Shown in pieces: positions 1-13,186 of a DNA stretch of 64,000 nucleotides (within the stretch, counting starts at the first letter, position 1; each line of letters opens with the position of its first letter). Source of the stretch: VXNF01 sp965116465 (GTDB lineage: Bacteria; Actinomycetota; Acidimicrobiia; Acidimicrobiales; CATQHL01); contig OZ220687.1 of NCBI GenBank assembly GCA_965116465.1, positions 1,736,001 through 1,800,000 of the forward strand. Reading direction: 5' to 3'. A program made the translations under genes and the position numbers. Under the pieces are notes generated by a model. It was not told the origin of the DNA. It did not search any database and saw only the letters and a program-made list of their open reading frames with translations.

Positions 1-566
1 TCCACCGTCGCCGGCGCGGGAATGGGCAGGTGCCCGTGCGCGGTGCGGATCATGCCCTGGCCCTGGGCGATGGGGCTGACGTGCACCTCGTCCACGCCCA
101 GCACCTCGAGCGCCGCGCAGGTTCCGACGATGTCGACGATGGCGTCGATTCCTCCGACCTCGTGGAAGTGCACCTGCTCGACGGGTCGGCTGTGCAACTT
201 GGCCTCCACCGTGGCGAGCGCCCGGAACACCGCCAGGGCCCGCCGCTGCACGCGCTCGGGAAGCGCGGCATCCTCGATGAGGCCCAGGATGTGCGACGCC
301 GTGCGCACCACGCCGGACTCGGAGACCTGCACAGTGACGTCGGTGGCGGCTATCCCGCCGCGCAGGGTCGGGGCGATGACGAGCTGCCAGCCCGGCACGT
401 CCAGGCCGCGCACGATGTCCCGCACCGCGTCGGGGTCGGCGCCGGCGTCGATCAGCGCCCCCAGCGCCATGTCGCCCGCCACACCGCAGAAGCAGTTGAA
501 CCAGGCGATCGGCGGCGACTCAACGCTCGCCGAGCCTCCGGGCCCGTTCACGTCGAGTTGGTGCAT
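1..566 (-). CDS. larC: LarC, nickel insertion protein for nickel-pincer cofactor (3' part off the window)
   Basis: LarC inserts nickel into the pyridinium-3,5-bisthiocarboxylate mononucleotide cofactor used by lactate racemase and related enzymes. I translated the minus strand directly. The reading starts at ATG 566 and gives an N-terminus with WFNCFCGVAGDM followed by LGALIDAGAD, the family's opening signature, and later VHFHEVGGIDAIVDIVG, also typical. A GGAGG lies about 6 bases before the ATG. The gene begins 22 bases after the larB stop, so the two form an operon. The protein runs off the left edge after about 188 residues. Many LarC proteins are made by a programmed frameshift in the middle, which cannot be judged here. 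Family assignment is firm; the length is unknown. Confidence 0.9.
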   Translation of the reverse strand, partial: MHQLDVNGPGGSASVESPPIAWFNCFCGVAGDMALGALIDAGADPDAVRDIVRGLDVPGWQLVIAPTLRGGIAATDVTVQVSESGVVRTASHILGLIEDAALPERVQRRALAVFRALATVEAKLHSRPVEQVHFHEVGGIDAIVDIVGTCAALEVLGVDEVHVSPIAQGQGMIRTAHGHLPIPAPATV

Positions 567-588
567 CCAGCCTCCGCCCTCACGCGAC

Positions 589-1341
589 TCACACTGACCT
601 AGCGGCGCCGTCCAGGATTCGCAACACCGCGGCAGCCGCACCGAACCCGTTGTCGATACCCACGACCGCGACCCCGGCCGCACACGAGGCCAACATCGAC
701 AGCAACGCGGTCACTCCCTCCAGGGCCGCTCCGTAGCCGGTACTGGTGGGCACGGCCACCACCGGAGCCCCGGTCAGCCCCCCCACCACACTCGGCAGAG
801 CTCCCTCCATGCCCGCCACGACCACCACGGCGTCGGCATCCTGCAGCGCGCCCACGTCCGCCAGCAGGCGATGAATGCCCGCGACACCCACGTCGTTCAA
901 GCGGCCGGCCGTCACCCCGTGCGCCGCCAGGGTGGCCTCGCACTCGGTCGCCACCGGACCGTCCGCCGTCCCCGCGGTGGCGATCACAACACTCACCCGG
1001 CGCGGCTCGGAAGGGCGCCAGACGACGGTCGATCCGTTGAGTCGCCCGCCCGGATTGGCGGCCAGCGCGGCCGCAGCCTGATCCCCCTCGGCGCGGGTCA
1101 GCACCACCGGTCCGGGCCCGCCGGCGAGCAGCTCGGCGACGATGGCGGCGCACTGTTCAGGCGCCTTGCCCGGCCCGTAGACGACCTCCCCCAGCGGTGC
1201 GCGTAGCCGCCGGTGATGGTCGACCCTTGCGAAACCCAGGTCACCGAACGGCAGCCTCCGCAACTCCCGCACGGCTTCGTCGGGGTGGATCTCCCCGTTC
1301 CGCACGCCGGCGAGCAAGTCCCGCAAGACGCCCTCGTCCAT
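589..1341 (-). CDS. larB: LarB, nickel-pincer cofactor biosynthesis carboxylase/hydrolase
   Basis: LarB carboxylates nicotinate adenine dinucleotide and hydrolyses it, the first step toward the nickel-pincer cofactor. The 250-residue protein has a short N-terminal helical part (about 1-100) and a PurE-like (AIR carboxylase) C-terminal domain. Signature stretches are ATAGTADGPVATE, AGMEGALPSVVGG and PTSTGYGAALEG followed by SMLASCAAGVAVVGIDNG. The ATG at 1341 was chosen because the family begins here. The frame stays open upstream to 2637, but that stretch is only the shadow of pheA. larB lies directly before larC. Neither larA nor larE is in the window, so the apoenzyme served is unknown. Confidence 0.92.
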   Translation of the reverse strand: MDEGVLRDLLAGVRNGEIHPDEAVRELRRLPFGDLGFARVDHHRRLRAPLGEVVYGPGKAPEQCAAIVAELLAGGPGPVVLTRAEGDQAAAALAANPGGRLNGSTVVWRPSEPRRVSVVIATAGTADGPVATECEATLAAHGVTAGRLNDVGVAGIHRLLADVGALQDADAVVVVAGMEGALPSVVGGLTGAPVVAVPTSTGYGAALEGVTALLSMLASCAAGVAVVGIDNGFGAAAAVLRILDGAARSV

Positions 1342-1440
1342 ACTGTCCGACCTCCGATGACCCCGTGACCCCAGGTCGCGCCCACGGCGACCGCGGCTCC
1401 ACAGGGCGACCTTACCGGTGCTTCTGTATCCTTGCCGCCC

Positions 1441-2409
1441 ATGACCGACCGTCCGGCGGCGCGTACGTCGGGGGACGCGGCGGGTCGCCGCGTCGCCTAC
1501 CTCGGACCCCCGGGCACCTTCACCGAGGAGGCGCTGCGGCTGGAGCCGGCATTCTGCGAGGACACCCACATTCCGATGTCGACGATCCCCGACGTGCTGG
1601 AGGCGGCGGCGTGCGGGGACGTTGACTTCGGCTTCGTCGCCATTGAGAACTCCCTCGGCGGGTCGGTGAGCGTCACCCTGGACAATCTCGCTCTGGAGTC
1701 CGAACTGCTCATCCAGCGCGAGACCGTCATGCCCGTCCAACTGAGCCTGCTGGCGCCGCCGGGGACGGAACTCGCCGACGTGCGACGGGTCGTGTCCTTC
1801 CCGATGGCCACCGCGCAGTGCCGGACGTTCCTGCGAACGATCATCCCGCGCGCCAACGTCGAATCGGCGACGTCGACCGCTGAGGCGGTTCGCACCGTTG
1901 CCACCGAAGCCGACCCGCAAAGCGCCGCCATCGGAGCCGGCCGGGCTGCCGAGATCTACCGCTTGCAGCCACTTGCGACCGACATCGGCGACGACCACGA
2001 GCAGCACACCCGATTCGTGGCGGTGGCGGCGACCGGCATCGCTGCACCCACGGGCCACGACAAGACCTCGATCGTGATCTTCCAGCGCGAGGACGTGCCG
2101 GGATCGCTCGCCGGCATCCTGCACGAGTTCGCGGCCCGATCCATCAACCTCACCAAACTGGAGTCGCGCCCGACCAAGGAGGCGCTGGGGGACTACTGCT
2201 TCCTCATCGATCTGGAGGGCCACATCTCGGACGACCTCCTGGCCGACAGCCTGCTGAACATCCAGGCCAAGAAGGCCGACGTCAAGTTCCTCGGCTCGTA
2301 CCCGGCGGCCACGTGGCGCGTGGGCGACGCCACGCGGCGGGAGGCCGACGCGGCCTGGCAGCGGGCACAGAAGTGGCTCGCCGACATCCGGGAACATCTC
2401 CCGGACTGA
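1441..2409 (+). CDS. pheA: Prephenate dehydratase with ACT regulatory domain
   Basis: This enzyme converts prephenate to phenylpyruvate in phenylalanine synthesis and is normally inhibited by phenylalanine. The 322-residue protein starts with the catalytic domain (YLGPPGTFTEEAL, then VAIENSLGGSV and the TSTAEAVR region). It ends in an ACT domain with the ESRP motif (LTKLESRPTKEALGDYCF), which binds phenylalanine. ATG 1441 is preferred over a TTG nine bases upstream. No Shine-Dalgarno sequence is visible, and a TATCCT-like element lies only a few bases before the ATG, so a leaderless transcript is possible. It is divergent from larB-larC and followed by two tRNA genes. Confidence 0.95.
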   Translation: MTDRPAARTSGDAAGRRVAYLGPPGTFTEEALRLEPAFCEDTHIPMSTIPDVLEAAACGDVDFGFVAIENSLGGSVSVTLDNLALESELLIQRETVMPVQLSLLAPPGTELADVRRVVSFPMATAQCRTFLRTIIPRANVESATSTAEAVRTVATEADPQSAAIGAGRAAEIYRLQPLATDIGDDHEQHTRFVAVAATGIAAPTGHDKTSIVIFQREDVPGSLAGILHEFAARSINLTKLESRPTKEALGDYCFLIDLEGHISDDLLADSLLNIQAKKADVKFLGSYPAATWRVGDATRREADAAWQRAQKWLADIREHLPD

Positions 2410-2463
2410 CGGTCCTCGGCATGCTCGCCGGCTGAAGTGGTCCCGGGCGGTACCCTCGCCCCC

Positions 2464-2548
2464 GGAGGGATGGCAGAGCGGACGATTGCGACGGTCTTGA
2501 AAACCGTTGGGTTTCACGACCCCGGGGGTTCGAATCCCCCTCCCTCCG
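2464..2548 (+). tRNA. tRNA-Ser (anticodon TGA)
   Basis: A full class II cloverleaf is visible. The acceptor stem pairs 2464-2470 with 2541-2547, the anticodon TGA is at 2498-2500 in a seven-base loop, there is a long variable arm, and the T arm has GGTTCGAATCC. It reads UCA and other serine UCN codons. The 3' CC after the discriminator may contribute to CCA, but the final A is not encoded, so it relies on CCA addition. Confidence 0.95.
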
Positions 2549-2622
2549 CCGCGGTGACCGCCACCGGGCGCGCCAAAACGCCACAGCCGGGCCATACTTG
2601 AGATCCGCCGACCGGCGCCCAT

Positions 2623-2697
2623 GCGCTCGTAGCTCAATTTGGACAGAGCGTCTGACTACGGATCAGAAGGTTGGGGGTTCGAGTCCCTCCGAGCGCG
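2623..2697 (+). tRNA. tRNA-Arg (anticodon ACG)
   Basis: The acceptor stem pairs 2623-2629 (GCGCTCG) with 2690-2696 (CGAGCGC). The anticodon loop CTACGGA places ACG at 2658-2660, and the T arm holds GGTTCGAGTCC. The anticodon A34 is normally edited to inosine by TadA, so it reads CGU, CGC and CGA. No CCA is encoded. Confidence 0.95.
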
Positions 2698-2772
2698 CTC
2701 TCCGAGACCCACGGGCTCGGACCGCCTCTCCCTCCTGGCAGTCCCGTCGCCGGGCACCGTTAGCCTGCGAGC

Positions 2773-3558
2773 ATGAGTCCCGCCCCCGTCGACGCCGAAC
2801 TGGTCCGCTCCGCCGTCGATCTCGCCGAGCGCGCCGGGCAGGTGACGCTGCGGTGGTTCTCGCCCCGGAGCCTCGCCAGCCGGACCAAGTCCGACGGAAG
2901 CCCGGTGACCGACGCGGACCGCGCTGCCGAGGAGTTCCTGCGGCTCGAACTCGCCCGGCGCTACCCCGACGACGCCGTGTTGGGCGAGGAGTACGGCGAG
3001 AGCGACGGCTCCAGCGGCAGGCGCTGGGTGATCGACCCCATCGACGGCACCCGCAGCTTCGTGCGCGGCGTGCCCCTGTTCACCACGCTGCTGGCGATGA
3101 TGGACGAGTCGGGACCGGCCGTCGGGGTGGCCCACGTCCCGCCGCTGCACGAGACGGTCGGCGCCGGCCGCGAGCTCGGCGCCGAACACCTCTGCGGCGA
3201 CGAGAGGCGCCCGGCGCGCGTCAGCGATGTTCGCCGTCTCGACGAGTCCTACCTCGTGACCAGTGGCATCGAGTACCTTCCCGCGCGCGGCCGGCGGGCG
3301 CTGCTGCAGCCCGGCCCCCTGGTGCGGACCTGGGGGGACGGCTACGGCTACGTGCTGCTGGCCACGGGCCGGGCGGAGATCATGCTCGACGCCGGCCTGG
3401 CGCTGTGGGACGTGGCCCCGATGCTGGTCATCGTCCCCGAGGCCGGCGGACGCATCACCGACTACGACGGTGTGCCCCACCCGCAGGCCGGCGATGTGGT
3501 TTCCAGCAACGGCCACGTGCATGACAGCGCCCTGGGGCTGCTGGCCGGATCCGCATGA
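2773..3558 (+). CDS. hisN: Histidinol-phosphatase, inositol monophosphatase family
   Basis: The 261-residue protein is a metal-dependent phosphatase of the IMPase fold. The metal-binding motifs are all present: GEEYGE near residue 75, DPIDGTRSF near 97 and WDVAPM near 214. The pattern DPIDGTRSF with a following R/V-rich stretch, and the overall length, match the actinobacterial HisN class, which removes phosphate from histidinol phosphate in histidine synthesis. Inositol-1-phosphatase activity is the alternative. No other his genes are nearby. It is convergent with the next gene, only 12 bases away. Confidence 0.82.
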   Translation: MSPAPVDAELVRSAVDLAERAGQVTLRWFSPRSLASRTKSDGSPVTDADRAAEEFLRLELARRYPDDAVLGEEYGESDGSSGRRWVIDPIDGTRSFVRGVPLFTTLLAMMDESGPAVGVAHVPPLHETVGAGRELGAEHLCGDERRPARVSDVRRLDESYLVTSGIEYLPARGRRALLQPGPLVRTWGDGYGYVLLATGRAEIMLDAGLALWDVAPMLVIVPEAGGRITDYDGVPHPQAGDVVSSNGHVHDSALGLLAGSA

Positions 3559-3570
3559 TGGCCGGCCGTG

Positions 3571-4551
3571 CTAGAGGCCGACTCCCTCGAACAGCACCGG
3601 AGTGATCCCCCGCTCGGTCAGCGCGCTCAGGAACCGCAACGGCTCGAGCGCCTCGGCGACGCCCATGGCGCCGCTGCGGCGCGCCTCACCGGCCGCCAGT
3701 GACCGGGCGGCTGTGGCCGCAACCGTGGCGGCGGCCGCTGCGGGGTTGTGGGCAACACCCAGTACCCGCTGAGTGCTCTCTCCCTGCGACTCCCCACTCA
3801 CCGCCACGCGCACCGCCCCGAGGCCGCCCTCGGCATGCGGCGGCGAGAGCATCGGCAGATGGCACGTGAGGCGGTCCTGGCGGTCGGCGGCGCGCCGGGC
3901 CGTGATCGCCGCCGCCGACGGGAACAGCCGCACCAGGAGTTGCGGTTCGGCCAGAGCGCCGAAATAGCAGTCGGCCGGACCCACCGGATCGGGGAACCAG
4001 CACAACTCACGACCCGAGCCGCCCCGGCGCCGCAGCCAGGTCCCATCGCCCCAAACCCACGCGGTCCGGCCCAGCGCCGCGTGATACCGGCGGGCGCAGG
4101 CGGGGCCGCCGGTGCCCTGACGGGCCACGTGGACAGTGCTGACGGTCTCGAACCAGTTCGCCGCGTGCGCCGCCAGGACGCACGTCAGGCCGGGTGAGAA
4201 GGCAGCGCCGAGCACCACCGGTACGCCCCGTTCACGTGCCATGGCGTCCAGCGCCAAAAGGCCCCGAACCTCGACGGGATCGCCCGAGACCGAAACGATC
4301 GCCACCCCGGCGCGTACCAGCTGCACCGCCAGCGGCCACTGGGTGCCCGACGGCGTGGCCAGCACGACGGCATCGGCGCGCTGCAGATCACCCAGAGATG
4401 CGGCGACCGTGCCCGGCACCGAGCGCACGACCTCGGCCGTCGAAGCCGGACTGCGACCACAGACAGCCACCGGGTCGGTGTCATTGCCGGCGCTGAGCAT
4501 CCGGGCGATCCGGGCGCCGACCGCACCGGTGCCGACGACCCCGAAGCGCAT
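3571..4551 (-). CDS. Saccharopine-dehydrogenase/Gfo-like NAD(P)-binding oxidoreductase
   Basis: The 326-residue protein opens with a clear Rossmann dinucleotide-binding motif, GVVGTGAVGARIARML. This is followed by an ATPSGTQ stretch, typical of dehydrogenases in which an acyl or imine carbon is reduced. A segment reading VVLGAAFSPGLTCVLAAHAA resembles the substrate domain of diaminopimelate or saccharopine dehydrogenase relatives. The substrate cannot be named from sequence. A small membrane-protein frame ends 24 bases upstream, and the two may be co-transcribed. The exact family is uncertain, but coding is well supported by the long open frame and codon structure. Confidence 0.7.
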   Translation of the reverse strand: MRFGVVGTGAVGARIARMLSAGNDTDPVAVCGRSPASTAEVVRSVPGTVAASLGDLQRADAVVLATPSGTQWPLAVQLVRAGVAIVSVSGDPVEVRGLLALDAMARERGVPVVLGAAFSPGLTCVLAAHAANWFETVSTVHVARQGTGGPACARRYHAALGRTAWVWGDGTWLRRRGGSGRELCWFPDPVGPADCYFGALAEPQLLVRLFPSAAAITARRAADRQDRLTCHLPMLSPPHAEGGLGAVRVAVSGESQGESTQRVLGVAHNPAAAAATVAATAARSLAAGEARRSGAMGVAEALEPLRFLSALTERGITPVLFEGVGL

Positions 4552-4575
4552 CCGGTCAGGCCCGCAGGCGCCGGG

Positions 4576-4722
4576 TCAGGTCAATCCCGGCCCGCGCAAC
4601 GGTCTCCAGCCGCCCTGGCGGGCCGGCTGGACCTCGGTGCAGATGCGCATGATCCGGTCCATGACGAGGATCGCCAGCACTGCCAGGATCAGGGTCACAA
4701 CTCGCCCGAACACGTCGCGCAC
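4576..4722 (-). CDS. Small single-span membrane protein, hypothetical
   Basis: A 48-codon frame begins with GTG at 4722. It encodes a short basic start (VRDVFGR), one hydrophobic helix (VVTLILAVLAILVM) and an arginine- and proline-containing tail. It ends 24 bases before the downstream dehydrogenase-like gene on the same strand. No strong ribosome binding site is visible. The helix and the fit between the tRNA-Ile gene and the next gene are the only support. It is not recognised as any known family and could be non-coding. Confidence 0.4.
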   Translation of the reverse strand: MRDVFGRVVTLILAVLAILVMDRIMRICTEVQPARQGGWRPLRGPGLT

Positions 4723-4744
4723 AATTCGGACTCTAGCGACCGCG

Positions 4745-4818
<74 letters not shown>

Positions 4819-4881
4819 GGAGCATCCAACGCTACCGCCCCCCTGACCAGCGGACACCGGCGGCGCCTGCCGGCGGCGGTC

Positions 4882-5391
4882 TCACCGCCGCGGTCGGACG
4901 GGTCGCCTGCCCGCGGCGCGGGCCCTGATGGGCCGGGGCCTCGCCCGCGCCGGGCGGAAGCGTGTGGACTCCTCCTCGACGAGCATTATTCGCAGGCCGC
5001 CCACGAGTTCGCTGATGAGGTTGAACAGGACGGCGGCCATCACGTTGAACACCGTGGCCAGGAAGGCCATCACAAGGCTGGCCAATGCGTACACCCGGAA
5101 GATCTGTCCCGGCACGAACTCGAAGCTCTCGAGCCCGAAGATCTGCGTGACGAACGCCTCGATGCGGTCGATCAGGCCCGTGGAGTCCACCGCGCTCCAG
5201 AGGATCAGCGCCGCCACCAGCAGGACCGCCCACAGGCAGAGGTACAGGATCAGCGACAGCTTCAAGACCGACCACAACTCGACGCGGCGCACGATGCGGC
5301 GCACGCTGCGGATCTGCAACCGCCGGCGGCGGCGGCGCTCGGCCATCGTCCAGCGCTCGCCCGGCGACGGCGTGGACGGCAGCTCATCCAT
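4882..5391 (-). CDS. DUF3566-type membrane protein downstream of gyrA
   Basis: The 169-residue form starting at ATG 5391 has a basic N-terminus (RRRRRRLQIRSVRR). A predicted membrane helix follows (about LSLILYLCLWAVLLVAALILW) and then a second hydrophobic pair (YALASLVMAFLATVFNVMAAVLF, LISELVGGLRIMLVEE). This is the layout of DUF3566 proteins, which sit beside gyrA in actinobacteria, as here. A longer frame to 5511 overlaps the preceding gene's end and is unlikely. A start at ATG 5346 is also possible. The C-terminal tail is very rich in arginine and proline. Function is unknown; a link to cell division or the envelope has been suggested for relatives. Confidence 0.75.
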   Translation of the reverse strand: MDELPSTPSPGERWTMAERRRRRRLQIRSVRRIVRRVELWSVLKLSLILYLCLWAVLLVAALILWSAVDSTGLIDRIEAFVTQIFGLESFEFVPGQIFRVYALASLVMAFLATVFNVMAAVLFNLISELVGGLRIMLVEEESTRFRPARARPRPIRARAAGRRPVRPRR

Positions 5392-5447
5392 GTCGTGGCC
5401 TGCGGCTTCCTGCCGAACGCCGCCGCCGGCCGGCGCGGGCGGCGGCC

Positions 5448-6007
5448 TCAGCCCCGATGGATCGCCGGACACAGCACGAAGTGTAAGGGACGACCACCTC
5501 CGGCCCGGCACAGTCCGGTACGGTGGCTCAGTGCCGCCAGCCGGGCCGCCAGCGGGCGCGGCACCTCGATCCCGCCGGATCCGAGCGGACCCAGCAGGCG
5601 CACCGTCCCGCCGACATCCTCGCCGAGGATCTCCCCGGCCCTGTCCAGGGCGGCGGCCAACGCAGGGGCCGTCGCCTCGCGAGGTCGTTCCGCCGCAGCC
5701 AGCGCGGTCTCGCCGCCCAGGGTGACCTCCACACGGGCCACGCCGTCGACGACGTCGACGGCGACGAGGTCCGCTCCGTTGGCCCGTGCCAGTTCCGCTG
5801 CGTCGCCGCGCCGGTGCAGAGCCGCGGCCAGCGCCGCCGCGTCGGCCGCCGTCTGCGCCTGTGCCATCGACTGTGCGCGTGCGGCCAGGTGCGCCAGGGC
5901 GAGAATCCCCGCGAGGGCGGCGGCCATGACCAGAACGACCAGAGGCAGCACCTGACCCCTCTCACCGCCGCGGCGCGGCGCCCGGCGAGACCGCCCCCGG
6001 CGGAGGT

Positions 6008-6011
<4 letters not shown>
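5448..6011 (-). CDS. TadE/TadG-like pilus-assembly or secreted protein
   Basis: The protein has the compact N-terminus of the TadE/G-like (Flp pilus pseudopilin-like) families. An arginine-rich lead ends in GGERGQVLPL and is followed by one hydrophobic helix (VVLVMAAALAGILALAHLAA) and an extracellular Ala-rich domain, about 187 residues in all. The ERGQ stretch normally lies before the helix, so the start must be upstream of the GTG at 5951. No ATG, GTG or TTG exists in frame there. A CTG at 6011 overlaps the gyrA stop as CTGA and is taken as the start. No other tad genes are in the window, so a role in pili is not shown. Confidence 0.55.
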
Positions 6012-8482
<2,471 letters not shown>

Positions 8483-8487
8483 GCGGT

Positions 8488-10497
<2,010 letters not shown>

Positions 10498-10619
10498 TCG
10501 GAAGCGCCTCCGTCCCGAACCGGTTCGTCTCGGGGCCTCTCCAGGACCATGCGGCCCACCCTGCGGGGGGCAAGATCTGCACCGGAGGTGCCGGCCGACG
10601 GTGTTGCTCGACCGAGTCC

Positions 10620-10625
10620 ATTCTA
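10620..10625 (-). promoter_or_regulatory. Possible -10 element of the gyrB-gyrA operon
   Basis: On the minus strand the hexamer TAGAAT overlaps the dciA stop codon and lies about 120 bases upstream of the gyrB ATG. It matches TATAAT in five of six positions. The -35 region 17 bases upstream is not convincing, so this is a candidate only. Confidence 0.3.
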
Positions 10626-10967
10626 CCGCCGGATCGGCCCCGCCCGGTTCCTTCCGCCGGCCACTCTCGGGCGAATGGACTGCACCTTCCCGTGACCCAG
10701 GAGCTCGTCCAGACGGTCCACGAGCTCACCCTCCCGAAGGCGCACCTGTGCGGCCCACGCAGGGTCGTCCACGTCGACGACCAGCCGCCGGTGGACCAGC
10801 CGGACCGGGCGAGCGTGATCGGCGAGCGCGCTGCCGGCGACGGCCGGCCACTGCTCGAAGAGGGTTGCCAGGACGTCGGCCGAAGGCGAGCCGAGGCTCC
10901 CGAGGAGACGGGTGAGGCTTTCCTTGACCGGCCGCGGCCCGCGCCCGCCGGCCGCCGCCCGGCTCAT
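10623..10967 (-). CDS. dciA: DciA-like (DUF721) replicative helicase loader
   Basis: The 114-residue protein carries the DUF721 core: LFEQWPAVAGSALADHARPVRLVHRRLVVDVDDPAWAAQVR, where the W-P-G and W-A pattern is diagnostic. DciA is the ancestral bacterial loader of DnaB helicase, used where DnaC or DnaI is absent. The dnaB gene is present at 34.1 kb. The start overlaps the last bases of recF, so the two are translationally coupled. Its place between recF and gyrB is the standard actinobacterial position. Confidence 0.88.
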   Translation of the reverse strand: MSRAAAGGRGPRPVKESLTRLLGSLGSPSADVLATLFEQWPAVAGSALADHARPVRLVHRRLVVDVDDPAWAAQVRLREGELVDRLDELLGHGKVQSIRPRVAGGRNRAGPIRR

Positions 10968-12085
10968 GGCGCGGCCCGGCGGGCGGCCGGCAGCTCGGCG
11001 ACCGCCAGCTCGGCGACCGCCAGCACCTGCGCGGGCCGTGCCCCGGGGGGAATCTCACCGGCGGTCGCCAGCAGGATCTGGCCGGCCGGCAACAACTCCA
11101 GCAGACGCCCCTGGCGCGCCGGGTCCAGTTCGGAGAAGACGTCGTCCAGCAACAGCAGCGGCGGCGCGCCGGAGGCCTCGGTCATCGTCTCGTGCACGGC
11201 CAGGCGAAGTGCCAGGGAGAGGCATCTCTGATTCCCCTGCGAGGCGTGCGATCGTGCCGGTAGCCGGTCGAGCCGCCAGTCCAGGTCGTCGCGGTGCGGG
11301 CCGACGGTCGTCACGGCGCGGCGAAGATCCTCGGCGCGGGCCCCCGCCAGCGCCGCCTTCAGTCCCGTGGCCAGCCACGGGGGTTCGTACGACATGGCGA
11401 CGCGAATCGTGCCGTCGCCCGCGAGTTCCCGAAAGAGACGTTCCATACGCGGCCGGAGTCCTTCGACCGCGCCACGGCGGTGCGCCGCCCACGTCTCGGC
11501 GGCTGCGGCGAGCCGGTCGTCCCAGATGTCGAGCGATCGCCGGCCGTCGGCGTCCAGCCGACGCTCACCACTCCCGCCGACCTGCCGCAGCAGGGCGTTG
11601 CGCTGGCGCAGGCAGGCGGCCAGATGCCGCCGGTCGTCGGCAAGCCGGGGATGCAGACTCACCACCGCATCGTCGATGGCGTCACGGCGCACGCCCGGCG
11701 AGCCCTTGACCACGAGCAGATCGTCGGGTTGGAACGACAGCACCGGGACCTGCTCCTGCAGCTCCGCATTGCGCCTCAGCGGCTGGCGGTTCACCTGGGT
11801 CCGATTCCGCCCGCCGCCCGGCCGGACCTCGGTCTCGACGAGCAGCCGGCGGTCGGCGACGGTGAACTCGCCGCGCAGCACCGCCCCCGACGCGCCGGTC
11901 CTGACGAGATCCGCGCCGGCGGCGCCGCGGAACGAGGACAGCGTCGCCAGGTACCCGACCGCTTCCAGGAGTGACGTCTTGCCCGACCCATTGGGACCGC
12001 GAAGAACCGTCAGACCCTCCGACGGTTCGAGCGCGGCACTCTCGTGCAGGCGGAAGTCGCGTACCTCCAACCAGCGGAGCAGCAC
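10964..12085 (-). CDS. recF: RecF, DNA gap-repair ATPase
   Basis: RecF is an SMC-like ATPase that, with RecO and RecR, loads RecA at single-strand gaps. The 373-residue protein starts with LEVRDFRLHESAALEP and has the Walker A motif GPNGSGKTS near residue 30. A LSFQPDDLLVVKG stretch, a signature-like SQGNQRCLSLALRLA and the Walker B LLLLDDVFSELD complete the set. It starts 6 bases after the dnaN stop on the same strand, so dnaN-recF-dciA is probably one transcript. Confidence 0.95.
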   Translation of the reverse strand: MLLRWLEVRDFRLHESAALEPSEGLTVLRGPNGSGKTSLLEAVGYLATLSSFRGAAGADLVRTGASGAVLRGEFTVADRRLLVETEVRPGGGRNRTQVNRQPLRRNAELQEQVPVLSFQPDDLLVVKGSPGVRRDAIDDAVVSLHPRLADDRRHLAACLRQRNALLRQVGGSGERRLDADGRRSLDIWDDRLAAAAETWAAHRRGAVEGLRPRMERLFRELAGDGTIRVAMSYEPPWLATGLKAALAGARAEDLRRAVTTVGPHRDDLDWRLDRLPARSHASQGNQRCLSLALRLAVHETMTEASGAPPLLLLDDVFSELDPARQGRLLELLPAGQILLATAGEIPPGARPAQVLAVAELAVAELPAARRAAP

Positions 12086-12091
12086 GCCTCC

Positions 12092-13186
12092 TCAGGTAAT
12101 GCGCAAAGGCATGAGGACATAGAGGAAGTCGTCCTCATCGGGCGACCGCAGCAGTGCCGGCTTCAACTTGTCCGCGGTCAACAGGACGATGTCCTCGCAG
12201 TCCAGGGCCTCCACGCCGTCGTGGAGGTACTCCGCGTTGAAAGCGATGACGAGATCCTCGCCCTCGTAGGACGCGGCCACCTCCTCGGTGGCCTCACCCA
12301 CGTCCTGGGCCCGCGCCGACAGGGTCAGCCCGCCGGCCTGCATGCTCACCCGCATGGGCACCTGTGCGAGCGCCAGCAGGCGCACGCGCCGGATCGCGTC
12401 GAGAAGCGATTTCCGGTCAACCACGAGCCGGTTCGGGTGGTCGGTCGGTATGAGGCCCTCATAACTCGGGAAGTCACCGTTGATCAGCCGCGCCGAGAGG
12501 CGCGTCTCCCCCACTTCGAACAGCACGGTGTTCTCGTCCAGCTGTACACCGACGCGCACGTCACCCACCACCAGGCGGGCGACTTCCTCGAGCGCCCGGG
12601 ACGGCACGAGCACCCCCTTGTCGCCCACCTCCATCGACACACTGGTGAGATCGCGCTGCGCCAGCCGGTAGGAGTCGGTCGCCACGACTCGCAGGCCACC
12701 CCCGAACGCCGTCAGCAGGACTCCGGTCAGCACCGGGCGCGACTCATCGCGGCCGGCGGCGGAGACCACCTGACGCAGGCCGCCGACAAGCGCCTCCCCG
12801 TCCACAGTGACCGTGGCCTCGCCGAGCAGCGGGATCCTCGGAAAGTCCGACGCCGGCATCGTCCGGAGCGAGAACTCCGACCGGCCCGCACGCACCTTGA
12901 GCACCTGGTCGTCGAATTCCACCTCCACCGCGCCCAGATCCAGCGAACGCACGATGTCGGTCAGCAGGCGAGCCTGCACGAGCGCGGACCCGTTCTCCCC
13001 CCCACTGACGGTGATCCGATCTGAAATCGTGAGGTCCACATCGCTTCCGGTGACCGACAAGCTGTCCCCGGAGAGTTCGAGCAGCACACCCGACAGACCC
13101 GCCACGGACCCGACCTTGGTCGTCACGGCTCGGCCGGCTCGGCTGAGAGCGCTGATGAGCGTGTCGCGTTCGCATTTGAACTTCAC
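12092..13186 (-). CDS. dnaN: DNA polymerase III beta sliding clamp
   Basis: The 364-residue protein is the ring-shaped clamp that tethers DNA polymerase to DNA. It starts from GTG 13186 (MKFKCERDTLISALSRAGRAV) with a purine-rich stretch upstream. It shows the three repeated clamp domains and ends in the conserved YVLMPLRIT. It lies 234 bases downstream of dnaA on the same strand, the classic arrangement around an actinobacterial origin. Confidence 0.97.
   Translation of the reverse strand: MKFKCERDTLISALSRAGRAVTTKVGSVAGLSGVLLELSGDSLSVTGSDVDLTISDRITVSGGENGSALVQARLLTDIVRSLDLGAVEVEFDDQVLKVRAGRSEFSLRTMPASDFPRIPLLGEATVTVDGEALVGGLRQVVSAAGRDESRPVLTGVLLTAFGGGLRVVATDSYRLAQRDLTSVSMEVGDKGVLVPSRALEEVARLVVGDVRVGVQLDENTVLFEVGETRLSARLINGDFPSYEGLIPTDHPNRLVVDRKSLLDAIRRVRLLALAQVPMRVSMQAGGLTLSARAQDVGEATEEVAASYEGEDLVIAFNAEYLHDGVEALDCEDIVLLTADKLKPALLRSPDEDDFLYVLMPLRIT

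Noticed and set aside
1342..2637. Upstream extension of larB in the same open frame to 682 residues
   Set aside because: It is the antisense shadow of pheA in high-GC DNA; the LarB family begins near ATG 1341.
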